Below are positions 63,568 to 64,000 of a DNA stretch of 64,000 bases, piece after piece; position 1 is the stretch's first letter; each line of letters begins with the position of its first letter. The stretch is from Engraulis encrasicolus. Taxonomy: Eukaryota; Chordata; Actinopteri; Clupeiformes; Engraulidae. The notes under the pieces were generated by a model. The model worked only from the letters and a program-made list of their open reading frames with translations. It made no database searches and was not told where the DNA came from. The stretch is taken from the NCBI RefSeq assembly GCF_034702125.1, contig NC_085872.1:33403588-33467587 (forward strand). Reading direction: 5' to 3'. Made by a program: the position numbers and the translations under genes.

Positions 63568-64000
63568 TTATTAAATGTAACTGCATGAAGTTCTGAGTGT
63601 GCGACGCCCATTCTTTTTCAAACATAGTCATCTAATGAAATAGAGGTTATTCCCATATTTAATTCACTTACAGAGTCATTCATATTGTATGTTATCTCAT
63701 GCTAATTTCATTCATATAGTGCAGAGCCATCCCAACACCTTTTGTTCAGTGACTTTGCCATAGAGATTGGCACAGGCAGCTTTCAATGAAAAGACACCAG
63801 TAAGTCCTGCAGAATGAACATCAGGATCATTTATCCACCAGCATAAACTGCATCCCACCTGGGACATTACTGCATTTCCCAACAGAAACGATCTCAAATG
63901 GCCACCTTAGATGGTAAGCTGAGCGTGATAATGTCCTATTTCATGTCTGCCAAATAGGTTGGTTTGTTTACACCCCCAGGGTGAGAGGGAGAGTCTGACG
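63568..64000. other. No gene seen
   Basis: No supported feature to the window end. Confidence 0.4.

Overview
This window is vertebrate nuclear DNA, most probably from a ray-finned fish. The evidence is the very long dinucleotide microsatellites, the teleost-type transposon ends (Tc1-like, many small hAT-like, piggyBac-like and PIF/Harbinger-like elements), a tRNA-derived SINE, LINE tails ending in a (TATTC) repeat, and a Ty3/Gypsy-type gag. No bacterial-style gene, rRNA, intact tRNA or CRISPR array was found. Nearly all long open frames are translations of (GT)n, (CT)n, (CA)n or (GA)n tracts, or chance frames in repeats, and are not annotated as genes. The species cannot be named from sequence alone.

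The window falls into two zones. Positions 1 to about 36.8 kb are dominated by some thirty simple-sequence tracts of 50 to 290 bp, with scattered transposon remnants. These include a Rex/L2-like LINE 3' end (4.6 kb), a Tc1-type MITE (5.1 kb), a minus-strand Tx1-type LINE C-terminus (11.75 to 12.5 kb), hAT MITEs with target-site duplications (13.0, 16.2 and 35.2 kb), a decayed Tc1 transposase (19.5 to 20.7 kb), a hAT-like element inserted inside a (GT)n tract (20.8 to 22.1 kb) and a tRNA-derived SINE (32.9 kb). The only host gene I can argue for lies here on the plus strand. Three phase-compatible exons (23471-23534, 32123-32213 and 34375-34390) together encode an unidentified single-pass membrane protein C-terminus: an extracellular-like stretch, a long hydrophobic segment, a short basic/aromatic tail and a stop. 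A polyadenylation signal follows at 34533.

From about 37 kb to the end the sequence is mostly transposons, often nested, with few microsatellites. The most striking block is 42.25 to 48.6 kb. There a TTAA-flanked palindromic MITE is split by a gag-only Ty3/Gypsy-like element. The 3' LTR of that element is in turn split by a 4.7 kb DNA transposon with CCCAGACAGC ends. The transposon carries spliceable, internally duplicated exon-like modules and has itself received a LINE fragment and a MITE. Other clear units are a 1.09 kb element with a recurring GTGGTGTGAC motif (37.4 kb), three hAT elements in a row with perfect 8-bp duplications (38.8 to 41.7 kb), a palindromic piggyBac-like MITE (50.4 kb), a 1.45 kb element with about 215-bp near-identical inverted ends (51.5 kb), a Harbinger-like MITE (53.8 kb), an L1-like LINE with a 15-bp target duplication and two MITEs inside it (55.2 to 57.3 kb), and a 2.3 kb TTAA-flanked element containing a second 1 kb element (60.6 to 62.9 kb).

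Family names rest on terminal motifs, target-duplication length and recognisable protein motifs. No database search was possible.
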